In this document: one piece after another, positions 23,386-31,232 of the stretch | Position numbering within the stretch: position 1 is the stretch's first letter | How the letters are laid out: every line of letters starts with the position of its first letter | Assembly: GCA_021413705.1 (NCBI GenBank) | Contig: JAIOPX010000151.1 | Coordinates: 1-57,368, forward strand | Length of the DNA stretch: 57,368 bases | Direction: 5' to 3' | Origin: Planctomycetota bacterium | Lineage (GTDB): Bacteria; Planctomycetota; Planctomycetia; Pirellulales; UBA7805 | Program-made: the position numbers and the translations under genes | The notes under the pieces: generated by a model | Databases searched by the model: none | Told to the model about the DNA's origin: nothing | The model's input: only the letters and a program-made list of their open reading frames with translations

Positions 23386-26178
23386 TTACTGATAGGCAAT
23401 CTCTGCCACGCTCACGCGCAAGGTGCCCACGCCCCGCGACTGCGCAGCGCCTGGCAGCGGCGGGAAATTGACCATGACGTCGGTGGTCATTTTCGGACCC
23501 AGGCCACCAAGGCCGCGCAGCGCATCGACCGATTGCGTCTGCGGCCCCGCGCCGGGTATGTCCGACTGGCACCGCAGGACCAAACGATTGATCGTCTTGC
23601 CGCCAATGTTGGTCACCCGCAGCTTGGCTCGCATGTCGGACTGCTGGACGCCCGGTTGCGGCAAAGTTTGAAACGGTGCGCGGGGGACTCCGGGCGTGGG
23701 AACCAGCGAGCGAAGGTTCCCCTCTGGGATGATCTCCACTTTGATGGGATGCCCGTCCAGTCCTTCGTCTCCCCCCCGCGCGGTGCGTCTCCCTTCCGGT
23801 ACGCTCCGTTCGCGCAACGCCTTGGCGATTCGGTCCGCCGTCTCCGGGTTGGTGGCTGGGATCTCCAAACGCGAGGCAGGGTCGGCCCAATGCTTGAGCA
23901 AATCTTGATCGCTCTGGCCGAGCCGGGCCAGTGGGACGCTGACTACCTTGCCATCGGGCTTCTTCAATTGAACGGTTTCCGCTTTGAATTCCGCGAGCGA
24001 CGCTTCGACCTGCTTGCCATTGGCATCCTTCCAAGTCCGTACTACGCCGGTTTTGAGCCGCGGCTTATCGGCGACGCGGAGAAACTTGGCGATAGTGGAA
24101 ACAGGGATGGCGAAGGCTGTGTTCTCAATGTCGGCTTTGAGGACCACGACGCCGATCACCTGACCTCGCTCGTTGAACATCGGGCCGCCGCTGTTGCCCG
24201 GGTTCACGGCGGCGGACGTTTGAATATAGGGAAGGCGGGAGATCATCCGCTCCTTGCTACTGACCACACCGGTGGTGACGCTGTGGCTGAGCACGTCGCG
24301 GCCCACACCCGGATTGCCGATGACGACGGTCCCTTCGCCCGATTCCGGCTCCTCTCCGAGCGCCAGGGTGACCGTGGGGAGCGGCTCCTTGGATTTGATC
24401 TTCAACAAGGCCAGATCGCGGCGTTGGTCGGCCCGAATCAATTCGGCCTCGGTCTTGACCACGCTTTGGCCATCTGTGCCGGGGGTGCGATAAATGATGT
24501 TCGTGGGAGAGCCGGACTGCAGCACATGGTAGCAGGTGACAAGGTGCCCTTTGCTGCCGACGAAAAAGCCGGTTCCCACGGAGTCGCCCGCGCTGACCAC
24601 CACGACGGCGTCGGACATCCCCCGCACGATCTCTTTCGTGGAAGCCGCATCCTTGCCAGTTGACAGCAGCGCCTCGAGTTCGTCCGCGTCCACCTGGGCA
24701 TTGGAAGGTCGGAGCTTTTCTTCGCCGTCCTCACTCCGCGGCAACCGCGACGTACGAGACGGGCGCGAGCGGCGTTCCTCGCCGGCAACGCGCGGAGGCG
24801 CGCTCTCGCGCGTGCCCTCCATGGTGAGTGTAAAGGTGTGGAAAATCTCTTGATCCGTGCCGTCCTTAACGGAGACAATGATCGCTTCCGTCTTTGCTGA
24901 GGCGGGCACCTTCCATTGCAGATCACCCTGGGGTGAGAGCTTCATCCCTTCGGGGCCGGACTCGAGCTTCATTTTGACCGGTCCTTTTTTGGCCCTGGCT
25001 TCAATCTTGTATTTCCACGCCTGCCCCGATTTGATGCTGGTGGGAGGTTGCGAAGAAACAAACAGATAGTCTCGGCCGGATTGATCCAGGATTTTGTCCA
25101 CATCCAGGTCGGCCAGAATCAGCCGCTGCCGATCGTCGGGTATCGCCACCAAGGTTTTCTCGGGAGCGTGGAAGAGCAGCCGCTGGTGCCACGGCGCGTT
25201 GGCGAAATGCACCGGATGCGACGGGAGCGAATCGATGCCCAGTTGCTTGCGGTCCAAGGTGGCCAAGGGGCGCGAATCGCCTTGCACCTGCAGGCTGAGC
25301 GTTGCTCCTTTTTTGCTTCCTCGATCGGAAGCATCGCGCATCACCAGAGTGAACACACCGCGCGTCAGTTCCGGGATTGCATAGCCGCCGGGCGAACTCA
25401 GCGGCTTGAGGTTCGTTCCATGCGCCCCGCGCGAAGTGTAGACGATCTCACCGGTCGGGGCGGGGCGAATCGCTCCCCACGAACTGTGCTCGTGTCGAAC
25501 TTCGACGGTGTCGCCGTCAATCAATGCCAGGTAAACACCCGATGGAGAGACTCCCTCGTTCGTCCCTCCCACGAGCCGGCCGTCGGCCGAGACGTTGATG
25601 ATCCGGCCGATATTGAATGTTCCCGACGTGGCCTGCGAGGTGCGATAGCCCGTCAGCCGCATGTCGCGCGGCTGGAGTTTTTGCAGATCGAAGATGCGGC
25701 CGAACCCGGCGTAGTAGCCGGATGTGACCACGACCAGCGGACCTTCCGAGGCGGAGCCCATCCCCATGGCCGCCACTTCCTCCGCCAGCGGAACCGATTT
25801 TTCGCGCTCCTGATTGTCGAGGCGGTATCGGGAAATCGTGCCTGCTGCACCCAGGTGGACGACGACGTGATTCTGACTGGCTGCGAAGGTGACCTTATCG
25901 TCGGCAGCCGACACATAACCGATGATCTTGCGTGTCTTGATGTCGAAGATGCCGAGTTTGCGGAGTTCTTTGAAGTGTAAAACGAGGTATCGCCCCCCGC
26001 CTCCCACCGCCACCTGCTTCTCGGCGGAAGAAGGAAGCTTGACCTCGGTGGTGTGCAACTCGACTGCCGGACCAGGTTCCGGCTGCTTGTCCTCCGCGGC
26101 GATCGCCGCGCCGCACATGCAAACCGCAGTCCACGCCAGAACAACCGACCCGACCCGACCGTAATGCGTCCGCGACAT
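23386..26178 (-). CDS. secreted trypsin-like protease with SHD1 domain
   Basis: 930 residues, signal peptide SVVLAWTAVCMCGAAIAAE. Residues ~50-370 look like a beta-propeller (repeated strands, VSADGRLVGG). Residues ~375-455 look like a putative-Ig/cadherin-type domain (QAWKYKIEARAKKGPV ... GDLQWKVPA). A charged linker follows, then a trypsin-2/HtrA-like protease with catalytic His551 (TCYHVL), Asp588 (RRDLALLKI) and Ser663 (NPGNSGGP). After it comes SHD1 at ~712-765 (RTWKDANGKQVEASL), a small domain shared with eukaryotic Sla1 and expanded in planctomycetes, and a C-terminal beta domain. No PDZ domain is visible. It is probably a periplasmic or surface protease whose propeller and SHD1 choose substrates. 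Confidence 0.9.
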   Translation of the reverse strand: MSRTHYGRVGSVVLAWTAVCMCGAAIAAEDKQPEPGPAVELHTTEVKLPSSAEKQVAVGGGGRYLVLHFKELRKLGIFDIKTRKIIGYVSAADDKVTFAASQNHVVVHLGAAGTISRYRLDNQEREKSVPLAEEVAAMGMGSASEGPLVVVTSGYYAGFGRIFDLQKLQPRDMRLTGYRTSQATSGTFNIGRIINVSADGRLVGGTNEGVSPSGVYLALIDGDTVEVRHEHSSWGAIRPAPTGEIVYTSRGAHGTNLKPLSSPGGYAIPELTRGVFTLVMRDASDRGSKKGATLSLQVQGDSRPLATLDRKQLGIDSLPSHPVHFANAPWHQRLLFHAPEKTLVAIPDDRQRLILADLDVDKILDQSGRDYLFVSSQPPTSIKSGQAWKYKIEARAKKGPVKMKLESGPEGMKLSPQGDLQWKVPASAKTEAIIVSVKDGTDQEIFHTFTLTMEGTRESAPPRVAGEERRSRPSRTSRLPRSEDGEEKLRPSNAQVDADELEALLSTGKDAASTKEIVRGMSDAVVVVSAGDSVGTGFFVGSKGHLVTCYHVLQSGSPTNIIYRTPGTDGQSVVKTEAELIRADQRRDLALLKIKSKEPLPTVTLALGEEPESGEGTVVIGNPGVGRDVLSHSVTTGVVSSKERMISRLPYIQTSAAVNPGNSGGPMFNERGQVIGVVVLKADIENTAFAIPVSTIAKFLRVADKPRLKTGVVRTWKDANGKQVEASLAEFKAETVQLKKPDGKVVSVPLARLGQSDQDLLKHWADPASRLEIPATNPETADRIAKALRERSVPEGRRTARGGDEGLDGHPIKVEIIPEGNLRSLVPTPGVPRAPFQTLPQPGVQQSDMRAKLRVTNIGGKTINRLVLRCQSDIPGAGPQTQSVDALRGLGGLGPKMTTDVMVNFPPLPGAAQSRGVGTLRVSVAEIAYQ

Positions 26179-26418
26179 GGAAGCCCCCTTCTTGGTGAGA
26201 ATGCCCGTTCTTGAAATGCTGAAATAGCCCGCGAATCACCTGCGATTTTAAGACCCTTTGAACTCGATGTCAACGAGAAAGGTCGTGCCGGTTGTCGCCC
26301 TGGAGCCGATGGGCTATTCTGGCGACAGCTATTCTGCGGATGGAATCCTTCTACGGAATGACTTTTCTTCTCTTTCCTCGATCACCGTTCTCGACTCAAA
26401 ATTCAGGATACTGCAACT

Positions 26419-27189
26419 ATGACACAGATCAATCTGACAACCGCCAAGCAACTTTGCACCGCAGCGGAATTTCACGTGGTCCTGGCTAGCAATCCCCCGC
26501 AGGTCAATCAATTTTCGGCCGCCGACTTGAAGAAGCACGTTGTCGAGGCTCGCCGGTTGCGCGATAAATGGCGCGACCAGGCCAACCGCCAACGACGCAG
26601 CGTGCAGCAAGCCAAGGGTGGTCGCGTGGCCGACGACACCACTCGCAGCGCGGAAAAAGCGGCGCTGTTCGCCGACGTTCTCGCCCGCTTCGAAGCGGCC
26701 GCTCCGCTCGCGGGGAAAAAGCCTTCCGCCATCAAGCCGATCAAGGCCCGCCGGTCGGCCGAGCATCGTCAAACCAGGGCAATCGTGCGCGAATCGCTGT
26801 CGGACGCGACCGTCGCCCTGCGGCTCAAGAGCAAGAAGAAATTGCTCGACAAGAAATCGTCTGCGCCGACCGCAATCACTGCGCCGACCGCGACAGCGAA
26901 AAAGTCCGGCAAGAAAGACGGCGCCGACAAAGCCACCGTCGCCGTATCGAGCCAGAAAAGCTCGGCAGCAATCAAGCCGACGTCGATCAAGAAAAAAACC
27001 GCTTCTAAACCCTCCACACCTGCTCCGACTCCGCCGGGCAATCAACAGAAGCTCGGCGGCAATCAGTTGGCCGCGCAAACCGCCGCCAAGAAATCACGCA
27101 TCCAACGGAGCGGGCTGACCACGCGAATCCGCGGTCATGTATCGGCACGCGGAAGACGTGCCCAAGGCCGTCGTGACTCGCGCAGCTGA
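26419..27189 (+). CDS. Lys/Ala-rich basic protein (H1-like tail)
   Basis: 256 residues from ATG at 26419. The N-terminal ~100 residues form a helical domain (AADLKKHVVEARRLRDKWRDQANRQRR). Then comes a long low-complexity Lys/Ala/Ser/Thr/Pro tail (KSKKKLLDKKSSAPTA, KKSGKKDGADKA), ending in RGHVSARGRRAQGRRDSRS. The strongly basic tail resembles histone H1-like or nucleoid proteins and fits DNA or RNA binding, but that is inference. I do not know the N-terminal family. The upstream gap 26179-26418 shows no gene. Confidence 0.65.
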   Translation: MTQINLTTAKQLCTAAEFHVVLASNPPQVNQFSAADLKKHVVEARRLRDKWRDQANRQRRSVQQAKGGRVADDTTRSAEKAALFADVLARFEAAAPLAGKKPSAIKPIKARRSAEHRQTRAIVRESLSDATVALRLKSKKKLLDKKSSAPTAITAPTATAKKSGKKDGADKATVAVSSQKSSAAIKPTSIKKKTASKPSTPAPTPPGNQQKLGGNQLAAQTAAKKSRIQRSGLTTRIRGHVSARGRRAQGRRDSRS

Positions 27190-27222
27190 GCGCGGCGTGA
27201 ACACGGCTCAACCCGTGAAGGA

Positions 27223-27417
27223 TTATCGCGCAAAGAGCGCAATCCACACGACGACCAGCATCCCGGCCAACATCGCGGCGCCGACGACCGAGATCAAGAT
27301 GCTCGATACGTTGCGCCCCGCGACGAAGTCCTCCTCCCGCATCTGTCGTTCCTGCGTGGAGTTGAAATAGTGGTGCAGGGTCGGGAGTCTGGGCTCCGAA
27401 GAATGGACGGTTGCCAT
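27223..27417 (-). CDS. small single-pass membrane protein
   Basis: 64 residues from ATG at 27417, with AAGGAA about 8 bases upstream. The N-terminal half is soluble (HHYFNSTQERQMREEDFVAGRN). The C-terminal half is one membrane helix (ILISVVGAAMLAGMLVVVWIALF). The function is unknown. It is convergent with the Lys-rich protein gene and stands alone. Confidence 0.55.
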   Translation of the reverse strand: MATVHSSEPRLPTLHHYFNSTQERQMREEDFVAGRNVSSILISVVGAAMLAGMLVVVWIALFAR

Positions 27418-27782
27418 GGCGAGGGTTCCTTGGAATTCAACGGGGAAGGTTGCGGAGGCATGTTGCCGCCGGACCTATCTTTACTACGCAAGGGCCGTGC
27501 CACGGATTTGGCGTGGATGTAGAAAATCAAACAGCCTGCTGAGTATGGCGCAAGTCGAAATCGCGAGAGAGTTTAGAGTTGTGATTCGAACTTTTATGAC
27601 AGCGGGCAGCGGTTCGCGAGGGAAATGAGCGCAGCGGTGAAGTGTGACACCCGTTTGCGCTGAGGCGCGCCGAGCACACTTGCCCGCGCGCTCTTGATAT
27701 CGTGGGAGACGCTTCGTTCCGGGACTTCGCCTCGTTCCGGCGCGCCGGGACTCAAGTCCCGGCCACCTATAGGCAACGTGTT
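27418..27782. other. intergenic region with hairpin
   Basis: 365 bases without a credible gene. The only structure that I can name is CCGGGACT-CA-AGTCCCGG at 27745-27762, just past the stop of the sigma-54 regulator gene, on the side where its transcript would end. It has no T-run and may be a repeat acting as a 3' hairpin. Confidence 0.5.
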
Positions 27783-29147
27783 TCAGATCGGCCCGGCATC
27801 GTCGGTAAGCCGGATCTCGTACTTGTCCAGCAACCGGTACAGACTGCGACGGTTCAGGCCCAGGGCGCGGGCGGTGCGGGCCTTGTTCCCTTTTTCGCGC
27901 TTCAGTACGTCGAGGATGTGGGTGCGCTGAATCGTGGCCAGTGCGTCGTTGGACGGAACGGCCGCGGGCCGTCCGTTTCTGTCACCACCGCGGGCCACTT
28001 CGGGGGGCAGGTCGTCCAGCGAAATGAAACGATCGTCGGCCAGAATCTTGGCGCGGTCCAACGCATTGATCAACTGCCGCACGTTGCCGGGCCAGGGATA
28101 GTTCGTCAGGGCCGTCATGGCCTCGGGCTCCACGGTCCACTCGTTTCCGACCAGATGAGCCACCAGGGGCGGGATGTCACCCGCGCGCTCCCGCAACGGA
28201 GGAATCGTGAGCGACATGACATTGATGCGATAGTACAAGTCCTCGCGAAAACGGCCCGCTTTGACTTCCTCGTCCATATTGCGATTCGTGGAGGCCAGCA
28301 GCCGCACGTTCACGCGACGCTCTTGCAGCGATCCGACGCGGCGCATCGAGCCATCTTCCAGCACGCGCAGCAACTTGGCTTGCAGCGACCCGGGCATCTC
28401 GCCAATCTCGTCAATCAGCAGCGTTCCGCCGTCGGCCACCTCAAACAGGCCCTGCTTGGTGCAGATCGCCCCGGTAAAGGCTCCTTTCTCATGGCCGAAC
28501 AGCTCACTCTCCAGCAGCGTTTCCGGCAGGGCAGCGCAGTTGATGACCACCAGCGGCTTGTCGGCTCGCTGGCTGGCTTGATGCAACGCCCGGGCGACCA
28601 GTTCCTTGCCGGTGCCGCTCTCACCCTGAATGAGGATGGCCTTGTCGGTGGGGCCGGCCCGGTCGATCAGCCGGTAGATTTCCTGCATGGCCGCCGATTG
28701 GCCGATCATCTTGTGGGTTGGAGTGCTGCGGCTGATGACCGCCTTGAGTTGTTCGTTTTCCTTCTGCAGGTGCCCGCGCTCGCTGGCGCGCTGCGTGATG
28801 ATTTCCAGTTCGTCCAGCGGAAACGGCTTGCGCAAGAAATCGTAGGCTCCCAACTTCATGGCCTCGACGGCCGTCTCGATCGTACCCTGGCCGGTCAGCA
28901 AGATGACCTGGCAGTCGGGCTGGACCGTGCGGAGTTTGGCCAGCAGATCGAGCCCGGACATGCCGGGCATGACCATATCGACGATCGCCACATCGAACCG
29001 CCGCCGCTCGACACGCTCCAGAGCCTGCTCGCCGCTGGCGGCATCCTGCACCTGAAAGTTTCGACGGCGAAAGCGACGGCAGAGCGTACCGCGAAAATCC
29101 TCGTCGTCGTCCACAATCAACAAGTCGATCGGAAGGCTTTCGTCCAC
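27783..29147 (-). CDS. NtrC-type sigma-54 response regulator
   Basis: 454 residues from GTG at 29147, with GAGGT eight bases upstream (a TTG at 29162 is the alternative). The receiver has the DDDED acidic patch, phospho-Asp in [15 protein letters not shown] and FLRKPF. The AAA+ activator domain has GESGTGKE, the sigma-54-binding [17 protein letters not shown] and [10 protein letters not shown]. The Fis-like HTH is [18 protein letters not shown]. It is divergent from a consensus sigma-54 promoter (29404) that heads the CBS/cytochrome c'/UspA genes, so it is the obvious candidate activator of them. No sensor kinase is adjacent. Confidence 0.92.
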   Translation of the reverse strand: MDESLPIDLLIVDDDEDFRGTLCRRFRRRNFQVQDAASGEQALERVERRRFDVAIVDMVMPGMSGLDLLAKLRTVQPDCQVILLTGQGTIETAVEAMKLGAYDFLRKPFPLDELEIITQRASERGHLQKENEQLKAVISRSTPTHKMIGQSAAMQEIYRLIDRAGPTDKAILIQGESGTGKELVARALHQASQRADKPLVVINCAALPETLLESELFGHEKGAFTGAICTKQGLFEVADGGTLLIDEIGEMPGSLQAKLLRVLEDGSMRRVGSLQERRVNVRLLASTNRNMDEEVKAGRFREDLYYRINVMSLTIPPLRERAGDIPPLVAHLVGNEWTVEPEAMTALTNYPWPGNVRQLINALDRAKILADDRFISLDDLPPEVARGGDRNGRPAAVPSNDALATIQRTHILDVLKREKGNKARTARALGLNRRSLYRLLDKYEIRLTDDAGPI

Positions 29148-29313
29148 GTTACGGTACCTCAAAGATTGGCAATGAAGCTCTTGCGGTCACGCCCCCGAAG
29201 AGCTTCACGCAATGCAATCGACATACCAACGAATGATTCCTGCGACTTCGGTGTACCCCGCGGCATCTGCAGTGGTCAAACGGCTCAACGGCATGTGCGA
29301 AAATCGACCTACT

Positions 29314-29327
29314 GTGCGTCTCCGCAC
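29314..29327. promoter_or_regulatory. dyad GTGCG-N4-CGCAC, candidate enhancer
   Basis: A perfect 5-4-5 dyad lies 79 bp upstream of the -24 element at 29406, within the distance range usual for NtrC-type enhancer sites. It sits between the regulator gene and the promoter. A related sequence, ATGTGCGAAAAT, lies just upstream and may be a second weaker site. Confidence 0.4.
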
Positions 29328-29403
29328 GCTATCCAGCTTATTCCAAACAGGTCGAAGCGTCATGCCTCCCGCTTTTCTGGCCGAATCCGCTGGCTAGGGG
29401 CGA

Positions 29404-29419
29404 TTGGCACTTCACTTGC
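29404..29419 (+). promoter_or_regulatory. sigma-54 promoter for CBS/cytochrome/UspA genes
   Basis: TTGGCAC-N5-TTGC gives GG at 29406-29407, exactly ten bases, then GC at 29418-29419, as in the sigma-54 consensus. Transcription would start near 29431, about 65 bases before the CBS gene. A sigma-54 activator gene is divergent next door. Confidence 0.75.
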
Positions 29420-29495
29420 GTACTGGAAACCCACAGGTAGAGCCACCAGAGAGGTTGACGCCACCGCCGGCCATGTGATGTAGGAAGGTGATGCC

Positions 29496-29990
29496 ATGAA
29501 CAGCGCGATCGAACGACTCTTGAGTCTGCATGTGTCGGACGTCATGACCCGCAATGTGGTCCAGATCTCGGCTCACCAAACGATGGCCGAAGTGGCCCAA
29601 TTGATGGTCAAGTACGAGATTTCCGGGGCTCCGGTGGTGGATGAGCAGGGACGATGCGTGGGGATCCTGAGCAGTTTCGACTTTGCCGCGCGAGAAGAGG
29701 CCCAGTGTGCGACTACGGAAACTCCTTGCGGCAAGGTGCAGCATGTGCTGGTCCACGAGCGGCCTGATCAAGCCTATCACATTGAGGACGTTGCTACCGA
29801 TATGGTGGCCAACTTTATGTCGCCGGCGGTGCAGACGGTTCGCCCTACGGCCACGTTGATGGAAGCAGCCCGAGTGATGTGTACCGCGCATATTCACCGC
29901 TTGGTCGTCCTGGACGGCCAGGGCCGCCCGGTGGGAATTGTCAGTTCTTTGGATCTCGTGGCTGCGCTTGTCAAAGCTGTCGAAGAATAA
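29496..29990 (+). CDS. tandem CBS-domain protein
   Basis: 164 residues from ATG at 29496, with AGGAAGGTGATG upstream. There are two CBS motifs: SDVMTRNVVQISAHQTMAEVAQLMVKYEISGAPVVDE...GILSSFD (residues ~14-65) and NFMSPAVQTVRPTATLMEAARVM...HRLVVLD...GIVSSLD (~105-160). Such pairs form one Bateman module that binds adenine nucleotides. There is no effector domain, so it is a free-standing sensor. Its neighbours are a cytochrome c'-like gene and a UspA gene on the same strand, which points to an energy- or redox-stress operon under the sigma-54 promoter at 29404. Confidence 0.92.
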   Translation: MNSAIERLLSLHVSDVMTRNVVQISAHQTMAEVAQLMVKYEISGAPVVDEQGRCVGILSSFDFAAREEAQCATTETPCGKVQHVLVHERPDQAYHIEDVATDMVANFMSPAVQTVRPTATLMEAARVMCTAHIHRLVVLDGQGRPVGIVSSLDLVAALVKAVEE

Positions 29991-30067
29991 CTACGATGAG
30001 GCAGCTTATCGGGCGGATCGTCTGCCGCTTCGCTTGCTTGGAACCTTAGCTCTTCAAGGAGATCGCG

Positions 30068-30472
30068 ATGAAAAAGTTGCTCTGGCTGGCGGTTGCTGGC
30101 GTGTATGCCATCATGTGCGTGGCCCCCAACGGCCATGCGGGAGATCGCGACACGCTGCGAGTCTTCATGCGGGCGAAATTGGATCACTCACAAAAGGTTC
30201 TCGAAGGCTTGGCGGTCGATGATATGGAAATGGTGGCCAAGCACTCGCAGGAATTGGCCTTGCTGAGTCATGCCGCCAACTGGCAGGTGATGCAGACAGA
30301 GGATTATCTCAATCACAGCTTGGAGTTTCGCCGGTCAGCGAATGCCGTGACGAAGGCCGCGCGGGAGAAGAACCTGGATGGGGCGACGCTGGCCTATGTC
30401 TCGATGACGATGAATTGTGTAAAGTGTCATAAGTACGTGCGCGGCATCCGAATGGCGGATGCCTCAAAGTAG
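30068..30472 (+). CDS. periplasmic cytochrome c'-like protein
   Basis: 134 residues from ATG at 30068, with AAGGAG seven bases upstream. A signal peptide (LLWLAVAGVYAIMCVAPNGHA) is followed by an all-helical domain and one C-terminal heme-attachment site CVKCH (Cys117, Cys120, His121). A four-helix layout with the heme motif near the end is characteristic of cytochrome c'. These five-coordinate hemes bind NO or CO. It lies between the CBS and UspA genes, which suggests a role in NO or oxygen stress (inference). Confidence 0.8.
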   Translation: MKKLLWLAVAGVYAIMCVAPNGHAGDRDTLRVFMRAKLDHSQKVLEGLAVDDMEMVAKHSQELALLSHAANWQVMQTEDYLNHSLEFRRSANAVTKAAREKNLDGATLAYVSMTMNCVKCHKYVRGIRMADASK

Positions 30473-30495
30473 GTCGCGCAACTGGAGCCCTTCCG

Positions 30496-30921
30496 GTGAG
30501 TTGGTTTGTCAAGAAAACCGTGGTCTCGCCGGTCGATTTTTCGGCCGAGTCGATCGCGGTCGTCGATGTGGCCTTGGATGCTGTGCCTGAGGCGACGGGT
30601 CTGCACATCTTACATGTGCTGCCGGTGCAGATTCCCACGGACCCGGCCAACTGGGATCCGCACCACGAGCAAGCGCGCAAAGAGGCCGCGGAGCAGAGTC
30701 TGCGCGAGCGATTCAGCGCTGCGAGGTATCGCGGCGCGCAGATCGTCGTGATGTTCGGCGACCCTGGCCAGGAGATCACGGATTATGCGCTGCGGAATCA
30801 CGCCGACATGATCGTGCTGCCCTCGCATGGCCGAACCGGGCTGAAACGATTTCTGATCGGCTCGGTCGCCGAGCGCGTCTGCCGCCTGGCCCACTGCCCG
30901 GTGCTGGTGATCCGCGAATAG
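30496..30921 (+). CDS. universal stress protein UspA family
   Basis: 141 residues from GTG at 30496, with GGAG eight bases upstream. The Usp fold is clear: KTVVSPVDFSAESIAVVDVA at the N-terminus, LHILHVLP, then DMIVLPSHGRTGLKRFLIGSVAERVCRLAHCPVLVIR. The last part holds the ATP-binding G-2x-G-9x-G-S/T-like motif (GRTGLKRFLIGSVAE). It is the last gene of the presumed sigma-54-driven stress operon. A near copy of its final 84 bp lies 5.8 kb away at 36589. Confidence 0.93.
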   Translation: MSWFVKKTVVSPVDFSAESIAVVDVALDAVPEATGLHILHVLPVQIPTDPANWDPHHEQARKEAAEQSLRERFSAARYRGAQIVVMFGDPGQEITDYALRNHADMIVLPSHGRTGLKRFLIGSVAERVCRLAHCPVLVIRE

Positions 30922-30959
30922 AAGGCATCGGGAACGTATGGGGCCTTTTCGAGACTGCC

Positions 30960-31003
30960 AAGAAACAGGGCCGCCTCGGCAATGAACAGCCGCAGCGGCC
31001 CTG
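30960..31003 (-). terminator. Rho-independent terminator of a lost PEP-CTERM gene
   Basis: On the minus strand CAGGGCCGC (31003-30995) pairs with GCGGCCCTG (30974-30966), followed by TTTCTT. It lies downstream of the PEP-CTERM remnant at 31095. A weaker counterpart with the same CGGCCCTGCGAGG core lies near 32440, after the second remnant. Confidence 0.6.
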
Positions 31004-31048
31004 CGAGGCAGTACCCGATGAATCCAGGCATCAGGAGTCAGGGTTCAG

Positions 31049-31120
31049 GAGGAAGCTGTCAGCGATCAGCCCTCAGTTCTCCAAATCTGAAATGCTAAAT
31101 CTGCAATCCTTTCCTCCGCC
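31049..31120. repeat. direct repeat copy 1 (PEP-CTERM gene 3' region)
   Basis: The ~75-bp stretch beginning GGAAGCTGTCAGCGATCAGC and ending in TTTCCTCCGCCGCCA recurs at 32462-32535 with a few changes. The two copies bracket the DUF4143 ATPase gene in the same orientation. Confidence 0.75.
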
Positions 31121-31170
31121 GCCAGGCGACTAGCCCCAGCCCGGCCCAGCCCAGCGAAGCTGGGGCGTCT
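31095..31170 (-). pseudogene. PEP-CTERM sorting-tail remnant 1
   Basis: On the minus strand this reads ...SLGWAGLGLVAWRRRKGLQI-stop, the membrane helix and basic cluster of a PEP-CTERM signal. The Pro-Glu-Pro part and the whole exported domain are missing. The homology breaks off about 10 bp before the palindromic promoter of the DUF4143 gene. Confidence 0.7.
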
Positions 31171-31179
31171 CGTCGGGAT

Positions 31180-31226
31180 GACCATGAAAATCCACCGTTG
31201 ACTGGTGGATTTTCATGGTCTATGCT
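31180..31226 (+). promoter_or_regulatory. promoter inside a perfect 17-bp palindrome (operator)
   Basis: Arms 31180-31196 and 31204-31220 are perfect complements (GACCATGAAAATCCACC). The 7-nt loop starts the -35 box TTGACT (31198-31203). Seventeen bases later is the -10 box TATGCT (31221-31226). The predicted transcript start falls on or next to the ATG at 31233, so the message would be leaderless. The palindrome overlaps the promoter spacer exactly, as an autoregulatory operator would. Confidence 0.7.
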
Positions 31227-31232
31227 TGAGGC

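Noticed and set aside
23369-24034. Upstream extension of the truncated kinase frame to 24034
   Set aside because: The first ~220 residues are the out-of-frame reading of the SHD1 protease gene and show no kinase motif. Homology starts only at VFEMFTQ.
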